Assembly: GCA_019243195.1 (NCBI GenBank)
Contig: JAFAUQ010000092.1
Location: 1-37,789, forward strand
From: Hyphomicrobiales bacterium
GTDB taxonomy: Bacteria; Pseudomonadota; Alphaproteobacteria; Rhizobiales; Xanthobacteraceae
DNA length: 37,789 nucleotides
Direction: 5' to 3'
Below are positions 31,254 through 37,789 of the stretch, piece after piece. The notes under the pieces are model-generated. The model saw only the letters and a list, made by a program, of their open reading frames with translations, was not told the DNA's origin and did not search any database. The position numbers were made by a program, and so were the translations under genes. The first letter of the stretch is position 1. Each line of letters starts with the position of its first letter.

Positions 31254-32282
31254 TCACAAAGCTAAATCAACATCCGAATCGGCGAAGGTGAACATGAAAT
31301 CTTCCGCGTCGAGCCCGGCGCCCGGTCCGCGCGGCGACCACATGAAGGTGGGCGCGGCGCGGGAAAGAAAGCGTCCGATAACCGGCAAGCCAGGGGAGAG
31401 GAATCCGCTCGTGATGAGCGCGCGGCGATGCGCGGTAAGCGTTGTGGCCATCAGCACGACGACCACCTGCAGGCGCGCCGCGATGCTGACCGCGGCCCGC
31501 GCCAGCGCGCGCAGCACCGCCGGCTCGTCATCGACCGCGACCAGATCGGTGATGATGGCGCCTGCGCGCCGGCCGAGGATGCGGCTCGCGCCGGGGGTCA
31601 TCCGCCGCACCACCACGTAGCCGACCGACGTGCCCGCGCGCCGCAGCAAACAAACATGATACTCTCGCGCGCCACACACCTGAAGGCGCCACGCCCATTC
31701 GTCGGCACCGCGCCGCATGCGCGCGCGCGCGGTCGCATTGTTTGCTTCGATACGGTCGAGGTCGGCGGCGAGAGGACCGAGCGCTTCTCCGCCCGCGATC
31801 ACGTGCTCCTCGAGAACGAGGCCGCCGCGCGGCGGCACCCGGGCGAGCGGAAGGCGCACCAGGCGCGGCAGCGGCAGCGCGAGGAGGTTTGCCGCGCGCG
31901 GCCCTATCCAGCCGAGCCGGCCCAAATAAGCCGCCGCCACCTCCGACATGGAGAAGGCGTAGAGCAGGCGATCGGGCGTTTCGAAGCGCCGCAGCAGACG
32001 GCGTCCGAGCAGCTTTCCTTCGTGATCGGGCGCAACGTACCAGTCGCAGATGGCGACCGCCGGATGCGTGTCGCCGCCGATCGTCCATGTGGCCGGGCGC
32101 CCGGCGCACAGCCCGACCATTCGTCCGCTTGGCCGATCGATCGCCGCGACCGCCCATTCGGGCGCGGCGCGGCGCCACCATGTGGCGAGGATGCGTTCGC
32201 GCGGCCGCTCGGGCCAGACCGCGTCCGCGAATTTCATCAGTTGCTCTGGCTCGATGGAGTTCGCCGCGACGACATCGCTCAT
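31254..32282 (-). CDS. GNAT-like acetyltransferase family protein
   Basis: 342-aa protein with a GNAT-like first half: EPEQLMKFADAVWPERPRERILATWW, then ICDWYVAPDHEGKLLGRRLLRRF, which resembles the acetyl-CoA-binding P-loop of GNATs (Q/R-x-x-G-x-G/A) in degenerate form. The second half has a similar pattern (GYVVVRRMTP...ITDLVAVDDEPAVLRALARAAVSIA), so a tandem-GNAT layout is possible. The family is not firmly identified. Its ATG overlaps the polysaccharide deacetylase stop by 4 bp, so the two are translationally coupled, suggesting a role in cell-surface polysaccharide modification. Confidence 0.6.
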   Translation of the reverse strand: MSDVVAANSIEPEQLMKFADAVWPERPRERILATWWRRAAPEWAVAAIDRPSGRMVGLCAGRPATWTIGGDTHPAVAICDWYVAPDHEGKLLGRRLLRRFETPDRLLYAFSMSEVAAAYLGRLGWIGPRAANLLALPLPRLVRLPLARVPPRGGLVLEEHVIAGGEALGPLAADLDRIEANNATARARMRRGADEWAWRLQVCGAREYHVCLLRRAGTSVGYVVVRRMTPGASRILGRRAGAIITDLVAVDDEPAVLRALARAAVSIAARLQVVVVLMATTLTAHRRALITSGFLSPGLPVIGRFLSRAAPTFMWSPRGPGAGLDAEDFMFTFADSDVDLAL

Positions 32283-33172
32283 GCGGCCGCCTTGGCTCCG
32301 CGGGTGTCAGTCGCTCTCGGCGCGTATGATCCCATGGTGCAAATCTCGATGCGGCCCCGGCTCGCTTCCGCCGCGGCTCGCGCCAGGAACCATTCGAGCG
32401 TCGCAAATTGCTCGTCGGCCCGGTAATAGAAATTGCAGGGATGGAACCAGAAGTGAAACGTCGCTCCGCTGCGTTGCGCCCAGGCGAGGCCCATGGCGAG
32501 CTTCGCCCGGCTGACGGCCGGCAAAATGAAACGGCGAACGCCGTCGCGCCCGGGGAGCAGCATGGATCCGGGTACGTCGACGAGACCGCCGTTCTTTTGT
32601 GCGCGAGCGGGCGCCGGCGGCAACGGCAGGACTTTGTCCGCGAAGGTGATGATCTTTCCCGCGCGCGGTCCGAGCTTCGGCGCAAGCCGCACCCAGCCGG
32701 TGTCCGCGCCGCGGAACGTGCGCAATCCGGCTCGCGTCACGAGATCGAGATATCCGACCGCGTTGCGCGGGAACACGAACGAGTCGAGCGCAAGGCCGTT
32801 GTCGCGGTGCACTTGTTTGATGAAGGCGAGATCTTCCTCGGCCTCGGCGGCGGTCATCCGGTCGTAATAAACGTGACGTCCGCCGTGGCTGCCGATTTCA
32901 TGCGGCGTTTTCGCCGCGCGGATGCGCTCGATGATCTCGGGCGCGTACCACGATGCTTCGTTGCCGGGCCGGCCGGCCGCGCTGGCGCGGTCGAGCACCG
33001 CCGCCACCACAGCCCAGGTCGCCGGAATGTGGTAGCGTTCGAACAGTTCGATCAGCTTGTCGCAGATCGGCCGCTCTTGCGCCTCGGACAAATGAAGGAC
33101 TTCGGGCGTGAGAATGTCCCAAAATCCCCAGGCCAGTTCGAGATCGATCGAGATGGTCAGCTTGCCCACCAT
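32279..33172 (-). CDS. Polysaccharide deacetylase family protein (NodB-like, CE4)
   Basis: 297-aa protein with CE4-type features: an N-terminal SIDLELAWG with acidic Asp, GSHGGRHVYYDRM carrying the H-x-x-x-H zinc motif, and DSFVFPRNAVGY as a motif 3-like segment. The late FHFWFHPCNFY region may hold the catalytic base His. Such enzymes remove N- or O-acetyl groups from polysaccharides. No signal peptide is seen, so the substrate may be a lipid-linked precursor or cytoplasmic. I chose the ATG at 33172 because the core starts immediately after it; the RBS is weak and an earlier start in the frame is possible. Confidence 0.82.
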   Translation of the reverse strand: MVGKLTISIDLELAWGFWDILTPEVLHLSEAQERPICDKLIELFERYHIPATWAVVAAVLDRASAAGRPGNEASWYAPEIIERIRAAKTPHEIGSHGGRHVYYDRMTAAEAEEDLAFIKQVHRDNGLALDSFVFPRNAVGYLDLVTRAGLRTFRGADTGWVRLAPKLGPRAGKIITFADKVLPLPPAPARAQKNGGLVDVPGSMLLPGRDGVRRFILPAVSRAKLAMGLAWAQRSGATFHFWFHPCNFYYRADEQFATLEWFLARAAAEASRGRIEICTMGSYAPRATDTRGAKAAA

Positions 33173-33212
33173 GGATTTAACATGCCTGTTTGGAGGGATG
33201 CGGGCAAGGTTC

Positions 33213-33280
33213 GTAGCCCGCATGAGCGCAGCGAAATGCGGGGTGGTGATCCCGGATTTCGCTTCGCTCATCCCGGCTAC
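33213..33280. repeat. GTAGCCCG palindromic doublet (family D)
   Basis: A 68-bp element bounded by GTAGCCCGCATGAGCG and CTCATCCCGGCTAC, with GCGAAATGCGGG and CCCGGATTTCGC inside, so the ends pair. It lies in the 128-bp gap between the divergent deacetylase and molybdenum-enzyme genes, ending 20 bp before the latter ATG. Similar elements recur in Rhizobiales genomes as I recall; only one copy is in this window. Confidence 0.78.
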
Positions 33281-33300
33281 AAGTCCGACGAGGTAAACCC

Positions 33301-35604
33301 ATGCAGCCCATGAAATTCGGTGTCGGCCAGCCGATGCTGCGCAAGGAGGACGAAAGCCTGTTGCGCGGCAACGGGCATTACGTCGGCGACCACGCGCCTC
33401 CCGGCCTGCTGCACGCGACGGTGCTTCGCTCGCCGCATGCCCACGCGCGCTTCCGCTTCACCGACCTCGCCGCCGCGCGCGCGAAGCCCGGCGTTCACCT
33501 CGTGCTGGGCGGGGAGGACATCGCCGACCTCGGACCGCTGCCGTGCATGATCGAACTGCCCGACACCAAAATTGCGGTGCCGCCGTATCCGGTGCTCGCG
33601 CGCGAGGTTGCGCGCCACGTCGGCGACGCCATCGCTTTCGTGGTTGCCGACAGCATCGATCAGGCGCGCGACGCAGCCGAGGCGATCGCTATCGAATGGT
33701 CGCCATTGCCCCATGTCACGGATGCGGCGACGGCGCTCGCGCCCGGCGCGCCGCAGGTGTGGTCCGACCGGCTCGGCAATCTCTGCTTCGAGAATACGAT
33801 CGGCGACAAGACAAAGACCGAGCAGGCCTTCGCGAGCGCCGCGCATATCGTCGAACTGACGGTCATCAACCAGCGCCTCGTCGCCAATTATCTCGACACC
33901 CGCGGCGTCGTCGGCGAGTGCGACGAGGACGGCCGCATCACGCTCACGCTCTCGAGCCAGGGTCCGCACGCGATCCGCGACCTCCTGTGCAACAACGTGC
34001 TGCGCATTGCGCCGGAGCGGCTACGCGTCGTTACGCCCGACGTAGGCGGCGGCTTCGGCACCAAACTATTTCCTTATCGCGAATATGCGCTCGCTGCCGT
34101 GGCGGCGGAGCGGCTGCGCCGCCCGGTCAAATGGATCGCCGATCGCTCCGATCATTTCCTCGGCGATTGCCAGGGCCGCGACAACCGCACACGCGCGCGC
34201 CTTGCCGTCGACCAAAAGGGACGCTTCCTCGCCCTCGACGTCGATATCGTCGCCGACATGGGTGCGTATCTGTCGGTCTACGCGCCGCTCATCCCGGTGC
34301 TCGGTGCCGGCATGGCGCCCGGCGTCTACAACATCCCGGTTTCCTACGTGCGCACGCGTGGGGTTTTCACCAACACGATTCCGGTCGACGCCTACCGGGG
34401 CGCTGGCCGCCCGGAGGCGGCCTATCTGATCGAACGGCTGGTCGATGCGGCCGCGCACGATCTCGGCGTCGCGCCCGACAGCTTGCGCAAGAAGAATTTC
34501 ATTCGCCCGCGCGCGATGCCCTACCGCACGGCGACCGGCAAGCTCTACGATTCCGGCGATTTCGCCGGCCACTTGGCGCGGGCGCAGGAAGCGGCCGACT
34601 GGGCCGGTTTCAACAAGCGCATCAAACAATCGAAGAAGGCCGGTAAGCTGCGCGGCATCGGACTTGCGACCTACATCGAAGCCTGCGGCAACAACGGCCC
34701 GGAGAACGCGAACTTGCGGCTCGAGCGGGACGGCACGGTCACGCTGCTGATCGGCACGCAGTCGACGGGGCAGGGGCATCACACCGCCTATGCGCAGCTG
34801 ATCGCCGACGAGCTCGACGTGCCGCCCGAGCAGGTGCGCGTGGTCCAGGGCGACACCGACGTCATCGCCACCGGGCTCGGCACCGGCGGGTCGAGTTCGA
34901 TTCCGTGCGGCGGCGCCTCGGTTGCCGGCGCCAGCAAAAAACTCGCGAGCAATCTGAAATCGCTTGCGGCCGACGCGCTCGAGGCAAGCCCGTCCGATCT
35001 TGAGATCGCCGGCGGCCAGGTGCGCGTGGTCGGCACCGACCGCGCCATGAAATTTGCCGACATCGCCGCCTTGCCCGACGCGACCCCCGACCTCACCAGC
35101 GCGGCCGACGTGTTCACGCCGGGCGAGGCGACCTATCCGAACGGCACCCACCTCGCCGAAGTCGAGGTCGATCCGGCGACCGGCGCGGTGGAAATCGTCA
35201 ATTACGTCGTCGTCGACGATTTCGGCGTCACGCTCAACCCGCTCATGCTGGCCGGACAGGTGCACGGCGGGGCCGTGCAGGGATTGGGCCAGGCGCTGAT
35301 GGAGCACGCCGTCTACAACGCGGACGGCCAGCTGGTCACCGCGAGCCTCATGGATTACGCGTTGCCGCGCGCCGCGGACACGCCGGCCTTCAGCTTCGAA
35401 ACGCGCAACGTCAAATGCGCGACCAATCCGCTCGGCGTGAAGGGCGCGGGCGAAGCGGGCGCGATCGGCTCGTGCCCGGCGGTGATGAACGCGATCGTCG
35501 ATGCGCTGTGGCGCGCGTACCGGGTGCGCCACCTCGATATGCCGGCGACCGCCGAACGGGTGTGGCAGGCGATCGAGGAGGGGCGGCGGGTCCACACGTT
35601 GTAA
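33301..35604 (+). CDS. Xanthine dehydrogenase/CoxL-family molybdopterin-binding subunit
   Basis: 767-aa large subunit of a molybdenum hydroxylase. The N-terminal a/b-hammerhead domain (about 1-130) is followed by molybdopterin-binding domains. Signatures: VGGGFGTKLFPYREYA, AYRGAGR at residues 364-370 (form II CoxL-like, not the AYRCSFR of true CO dehydrogenase), GQGHHTAYAQLIADEL and GVKGAGEAGAIGS with the catalytic Glu718. These enzymes hydroxylate aldehydes, purines or N-heterocycles using water. The small FeS subunit and FAD subunit are not adjacent. The gene has a Rhizobiales palindrome just upstream. ATG at 33301; the internal Met4 is an alternative. Confidence 0.93.
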   Translation: MQPMKFGVGQPMLRKEDESLLRGNGHYVGDHAPPGLLHATVLRSPHAHARFRFTDLAAARAKPGVHLVLGGEDIADLGPLPCMIELPDTKIAVPPYPVLAREVARHVGDAIAFVVADSIDQARDAAEAIAIEWSPLPHVTDAATALAPGAPQVWSDRLGNLCFENTIGDKTKTEQAFASAAHIVELTVINQRLVANYLDTRGVVGECDEDGRITLTLSSQGPHAIRDLLCNNVLRIAPERLRVVTPDVGGGFGTKLFPYREYALAAVAAERLRRPVKWIADRSDHFLGDCQGRDNRTRARLAVDQKGRFLALDVDIVADMGAYLSVYAPLIPVLGAGMAPGVYNIPVSYVRTRGVFTNTIPVDAYRGAGRPEAAYLIERLVDAAAHDLGVAPDSLRKKNFIRPRAMPYRTATGKLYDSGDFAGHLARAQEAADWAGFNKRIKQSKKAGKLRGIGLATYIEACGNNGPENANLRLERDGTVTLLIGTQSTGQGHHTAYAQLIADELDVPPEQVRVVQGDTDVIATGLGTGGSSSIPCGGASVAGASKKLASNLKSLAADALEASPSDLEIAGGQVRVVGTDRAMKFADIAALPDATPDLTSAADVFTPGEATYPNGTHLAEVEVDPATGAVEIVNYVVVDDFGVTLNPLMLAGQVHGGAVQGLGQALMEHAVYNADGQLVTASLMDYALPRAADTPAFSFETRNVKCATNPLGVKGAGEAGAIGSCPAVMNAIVDALWRAYRVRHLDMPATAERVWQAIEEGRRVHTL

Positions 35605-35735
35605 GGGCGAAAATTACTCACGAGATCGTGATCCGTGGCCTTCCGAACAGTATTTTTCGGGGCTCGGAATACCCGGAAAAATGCGGTGTTATCCGGGAGT
35701 TGAATGTCACGTCACCACCTGGGGAGGACCACTGA

Positions 35736-36176
35736 ATGACCCGCATCGTGCTTGCCGCTGCCGCGGTCGCGCTCGCCGTTACCGCCGTTGCCGCGCAATC
35801 CGATCCGATCGCCGCCCGCAAGGCGCTGATGAAGAAGAACGGCGATGAGGCAAAGATCGTGACCGCCATGGTCAAGGGCGAAGCGCCATTCGACGGTGCG
35901 AAGGCGCAGACAGCATTCGCGACCTTTGCCGACTCCGCCGCTAAGGCACCGGCCCTGTTCCCGGATAATTCGAAGACCGGGGGCGAGACCGCCGCTCTGC
36001 CCGCGATCTGGGAGAACAAGGCGGACTTCGATGCGCGTTTGGCGAAGTTCGGCTCCGCCGCTAAAGAGGCAGAGGGCAAGGTCAAGGATCTCGACGCCCT
36101 CAAGGCCACCTGGGGCGGTTTCGCCAAGGATAACTGCGGCGGCTGCCACGAAAAGTATCGGGCGAAGAAGAGCTGA
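35736..36176 (+). CDS. Class II cytochrome c (cytochrome c'/c556 type), copy 1
   Basis: 146-aa secreted protein with a signal peptide (MTRIVLAAAAVALAVTAVAA-QS) and a four-helix class II fold. The C-terminal heme site is CGGCH at residues 134-138. The N-terminal ALMKKNG supplies a Met at the position used as axial ligand in c556-type proteins. Mature length is about 125 aa. GGGGAGG lies upstream of the ATG. A close paralog follows at 36362, so the pair is a tandem duplication. Periplasmic electron carrier or ligand-binding protein; the redox partner may be the adjacent molybdenum enzyme. Confidence 0.92.
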   Translation: MTRIVLAAAAVALAVTAVAAQSDPIAARKALMKKNGDEAKIVTAMVKGEAPFDGAKAQTAFATFADSAAKAPALFPDNSKTGGETAALPAIWENKADFDARLAKFGSAAKEAEGKVKDLDALKATWGGFAKDNCGGCHEKYRAKKS

Positions 36177-36187
36177 CGCTTTTATTG

Positions 36188-36236
36188 GAGCATGATCTTT
36201 TCCGAAAACCGGTTTCCACTTTTCGGGATCATGCTC
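36188..36236. repeat. GAGCATGATC palindromic repeat (family C, copy 2)
   Basis: 49-bp element with perfect ends GAGCATGATC and GATCATGCTC, in the opposite orientation to 18561-18609. It lies 11 bp after the stop of the first class II cytochrome c gene, between the two paralogs. Confidence 0.85.
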
Positions 36237-36254
36237 TAAATCTGGAAGATCATA

Positions 36255-36279
36255 AGGGCGGCCGGCAACGCGCCGCCCT
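36255..36279 (+). terminator. Hairpin between the cytochrome c paralogs
   Basis: AGGGCGGC and GCCGCCCT form a perfect 8-bp stem with a 9-nt loop. It is followed by CGTGATTATTTG, a weak T-rich stretch, so termination or attenuation between the two cytochrome genes is possible but not strong. Confidence 0.4.
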
Positions 36280-36361
36280 CGTGATTATTTGGGCGTTGCG
36301 GGAATAAGATTGACGCCCGTGGAGTCCTGAATCCTCGTTGGGGGTGCCAAGGGAGACATTC

Positions 36362-36799
36362 ATGGTTCGCGTCATGCTGGCGGTTGCCGCCCTGATTCTC
36401 GCCGCCGGCTTGGCCGCCGCGCAGTCAAATCCGATCGCCGCCCGCAAGGCGCTCATGAAGGCGAACGGCGCTCAGGCCAAGATCGGAGCGGCCATCGCCA
36501 AAGGAGAAGCGCCCTTCGATCTCGAGAAGGTCCAGACGATTTTTGCGACCTTCATGGAAGCGGCAGAGAAGGCGCCGGCGCTGTTCCCGGACAATTCCAA
36601 GACCGGCGGAAAGACCGAAGCATTGCCGGCGATCTGGAAGAACAAGCCGGACTTCGAGGCGCGTCTCGCCAAGTTCGGCGCCGATGCAAAGGCGGCGCAG
36701 GCCGACATCAAGGATCTCGCCGCGTTCAAGGCGACCTGGAGCGGCTTCATCCGGAACAACTGCACAGGCTGTCACGAAAAATACGTGCAAAAAGACTGA
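36362..36799 (+). CDS. Class II cytochrome c (cytochrome c'/c556 type), copy 2
   Basis: 145-aa paralog of the upstream cytochrome. Signal peptide VRVMLAVAALILAAGLAAA, the same SNPIAARKALMK opening after cleavage and CTGCH at residues 134-138, the same heme position as copy 1. Large parts align without gaps (AALFPDNSKTGG-type loop, PAIWKNKPDFEARLAKFGADAKAAQ). I chose the ATG at 36362, which has AAGGGAGA about 7 bp upstream; an in-frame ATG at 36338 would add eight residues. The diheme cytochrome gene starts 7 bp after its stop, so those two are co-transcribed. Confidence 0.92.
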   Translation: MVRVMLAVAALILAAGLAAAQSNPIAARKALMKANGAQAKIGAAIAKGEAPFDLEKVQTIFATFMEAAEKAPALFPDNSKTGGKTEALPAIWKNKPDFEARLAKFGADAKAAQADIKDLAAFKATWSGFIRNNCTGCHEKYVQKD

Positions 36800-36806
36800 C
36801 CCGCGA

Positions 36807-37721
36807 ATGCTGCGCAAGCTCGTCATTGCCGCCGTCATACTCGCGGTCGTGGGCGGCGCTGCCTTCTGGCTTCTCACAATGCCGCAAACGGTGTCGGCCG
36901 CGGCGCTCGGCCCGCGTCAGCCCGACCTCGCCAACGGCCGCACGATGTTCATCGCCGGCGGCTGCGTCGGCTGCCACGCCGTTCCGGACGCGGAGGACAA
37001 GACGCGCTTGGGCGGGGGCCTTGCGCTCAAATCGCCGTTCGGCACTTTCTACGTACCAAACATTTCACCGGATCGCGTCGATGGCATCGGCGCCTGGAGC
37101 GAAGCTGATTTTGTCACGGCGTTGAGCCGGGGCACCGCGCCGGACGGGCGTCACTTCTATCCGGCGTTCCCCTACACGTCGTATCAGCGCATGCGGATCG
37201 ACGACATGCGCGATTTGTTTGCTTATCTCAAAACCCTGCCGGCGGTCTCCGGCAAGGTCCGCGATCATGATCTGCCGTTTCCCTTCAGCTTCCGCCGCGC
37301 GGTCGGCCTGTGGAAGCTGCTCTATGTGGACGGAAAGCCGTTCGCTCCGGACCCGGCGAAATCGGCTGAGCTCAATCGCGGCGGCTACCTCGTGGAAGGG
37401 CCCGGCCACTGCGCTGAATGCCACAGCCCGCGCAACTTCATGGGCGGCATCATTGCCGCACAACGCTTCGCCGGAGGGCCTAATCCGGAGGGCAAGGGCT
37501 GGATTCCGAACATCACGCCGAGGGGACTCGGCGACTGGTCGGACAAGGATATCGCGTATCTGCTCGAGTCGGGACAGACGCTCGACGGAGATACCGTCGG
37601 CGGATCGATGGCCGAGGTGGTGCGTCACACCGAGCAGCTTGCGGCAGAAGACCGCACCGCGATTGCCGCCTACATCAAGTCGCTGCCGCCTGTGGAAGGT
37701 CCCAAGCCGACAAAGAAATAA
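36807..37721 (+). CDS. Diheme cytochrome c, membrane-anchored
   Basis: 304-aa protein with an uncleaved-type N-terminal hydrophobic segment (LVIAAVILAVVGGAAFWLL) and two class I heme sites, CVGCH at 53-57 and CAECH at 202-206. Family segments such as PDLANGRTMFIAGGC, LGGGLALKSPFGTFYVPNISPD and WIPNITPRGLGDWSDKDIAYLLESG place it with cytochrome c subunits of alcohol/aldehyde-type dehydrogenases and related diheme proteins. It may pass electrons to the respiratory chain from a periplasmic or membrane dehydrogenase. Start ATG at 36807, 7 bp after the upstream stop. Confidence 0.93.
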   Translation: MLRKLVIAAVILAVVGGAAFWLLTMPQTVSAAALGPRQPDLANGRTMFIAGGCVGCHAVPDAEDKTRLGGGLALKSPFGTFYVPNISPDRVDGIGAWSEADFVTALSRGTAPDGRHFYPAFPYTSYQRMRIDDMRDLFAYLKTLPAVSGKVRDHDLPFPFSFRRAVGLWKLLYVDGKPFAPDPAKSAELNRGGYLVEGPGHCAECHSPRNFMGGIIAAQRFAGGPNPEGKGWIPNITPRGLGDWSDKDIAYLLESGQTLDGDTVGGSMAEVVRHTEQLAAEDRTAIAAYIKSLPPVEGPKPTKK

Positions 37722-37742
37722 CACGATCTTCCCGGCTATTCG

Positions 37743-37758
37743 TTCGTATGCATACGAA
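37743..37758. promoter_or_regulatory. 16-bp perfect palindrome TTCGTATGCATACGAA
   Basis: A perfect palindrome TTCGTATG-CATACGAA located 22 bp after the diheme cytochrome stop. It could be an operator for the next gene, whose possible ATG it overlaps. Its AT-rich centre stands out from the local base composition. Confidence 0.45.
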
Positions 37759-37789
37759 TCTTCGCCATGCGCTGCCGACCGATGACGCA
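37749..37789 (+). CDS. Possible start of a GNAT-like gene, cut by window end
   Basis: The last 41 bp contain an ATG at 37749 followed by an open frame reading MHTNLRHALPTDDA to the window end. LRHALPTDDA resembles the opening of GNAT acetyltransferases (xIRxAxPxDA). No Shine-Dalgarno is visible, and the ATG lies inside a perfect 16-bp palindrome (37743-37758). Only a hint; the sequence beyond is needed to confirm it. Confidence 0.3.

Noticed and set aside
34066-35595. A 509-codon minus-strand frame under the molybdenum-enzyme gene
   Set aside because: Same charged, repetitive shadow composition; no start signal and no family features.
33301-35604. Carbon monoxide dehydrogenase large subunit (true CoxL)
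   Set aside because: The active-site loop reads AYRGAGR rather than AYRCSFR, and CoxS and CoxM are not adjacent, so CO oxidation is not supported.

Overview
The window looks like chromosomal DNA of a high-GC alphaproteobacterium, most likely a Hyphomicrobiales (Rhizobiales) member near the Bradyrhizobiaceae/Xanthobacteraceae. The reasons are the strong GC bias, an Omp25/31-type porin, a 70-aa Rhizobiales-type small protein, an ArsR/SRPBCC pair, and several families of short dispersed palindromic repeats that I recall from Bradyrhizobium-like genomes. The taxonomic call is inference. I see no rRNA, tRNA, CRISPR array, transposase, integrase or phage gene. The coding content is mostly housekeeping, envelope and redox genes in short operons.

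Layout. 1-1.6 kb: lipid II flippase MurJ (+). 1.7-4.6 kb: a 957-aa minus-strand protein joining an S10 serine carboxypeptidase to an S53 sedolisin, both with catalytic residues in place; this is the most unusual gene here. 4.9-7.8 kb: a minus-strand cassette of a zinc-finger C-methyltransferase-like protein, a phytanoyl-CoA-dioxygenase-like enzyme and a TylF-like O-methyltransferase, suggesting sugar or small-molecule tailoring. 7.9-9.6 kb: zinc alcohol dehydrogenase plus a small membrane protein. 9.8-11.5 kb: a PolX-family protein with an intact PHP nuclease domain but a degraded polymerase active site. 11.9-13.5 kb: glutathionyl-hydroquinone reductase and a DsbA/kappa-GST-like protein, translationally coupled. 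13.7-17.5 kb: YihY/BrkB membrane protein, a DUF3500 protein with a His-rich tail, a CYTH protein and a site-2-protease-like M50 peptidase. 17.7-21.1 kb: a small membrane protein, CsaA-like tRNA-binding protein, a large L,D-transpeptidase with a coiled-coil insert, and an outer-membrane barrel.

21.3-24.8 kb: cytochrome P450, MAPEG protein, a small membrane protein, the ArsR-SRPBCC pair and a 70-aa protein. 24.8-25.5 kb: a 757-bp relatively AT-rich gap with repeats and no convincing gene. 25.5-31.1 kb: an S1C trypsin-PDZ protease, divergent from a two-gene RND efflux operon (lipoprotein adaptor plus inner-membrane pump, no outer-membrane factor). 31.2-33.2 kb: polysaccharide deacetylase overlapping a GNAT-like gene. 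33.3-37.7 kb: a CoxL/xanthine-dehydrogenase-type molybdenum subunit without its FeS and FAD partners, then two tandem class II cytochromes c and a diheme cytochrome c, possibly a periplasmic electron-transfer module.

Intergenic gaps are repeatedly filled with palindromic repeats: two copies of a REPIN-like doublet of about 100 bp (family A), two of a second doublet (family B), two of a 49-bp GAGCATGATC hairpin (family C), one GTAGCCCG doublet (D), a 7-bp tandem/inverted heptamer array (E), three CCCTCTCC hairpins (F) and a GGTGGGC hairpin (G) that forms the end of the polX-like gene. Many sit between convergent genes or directly beside stop or start codons.
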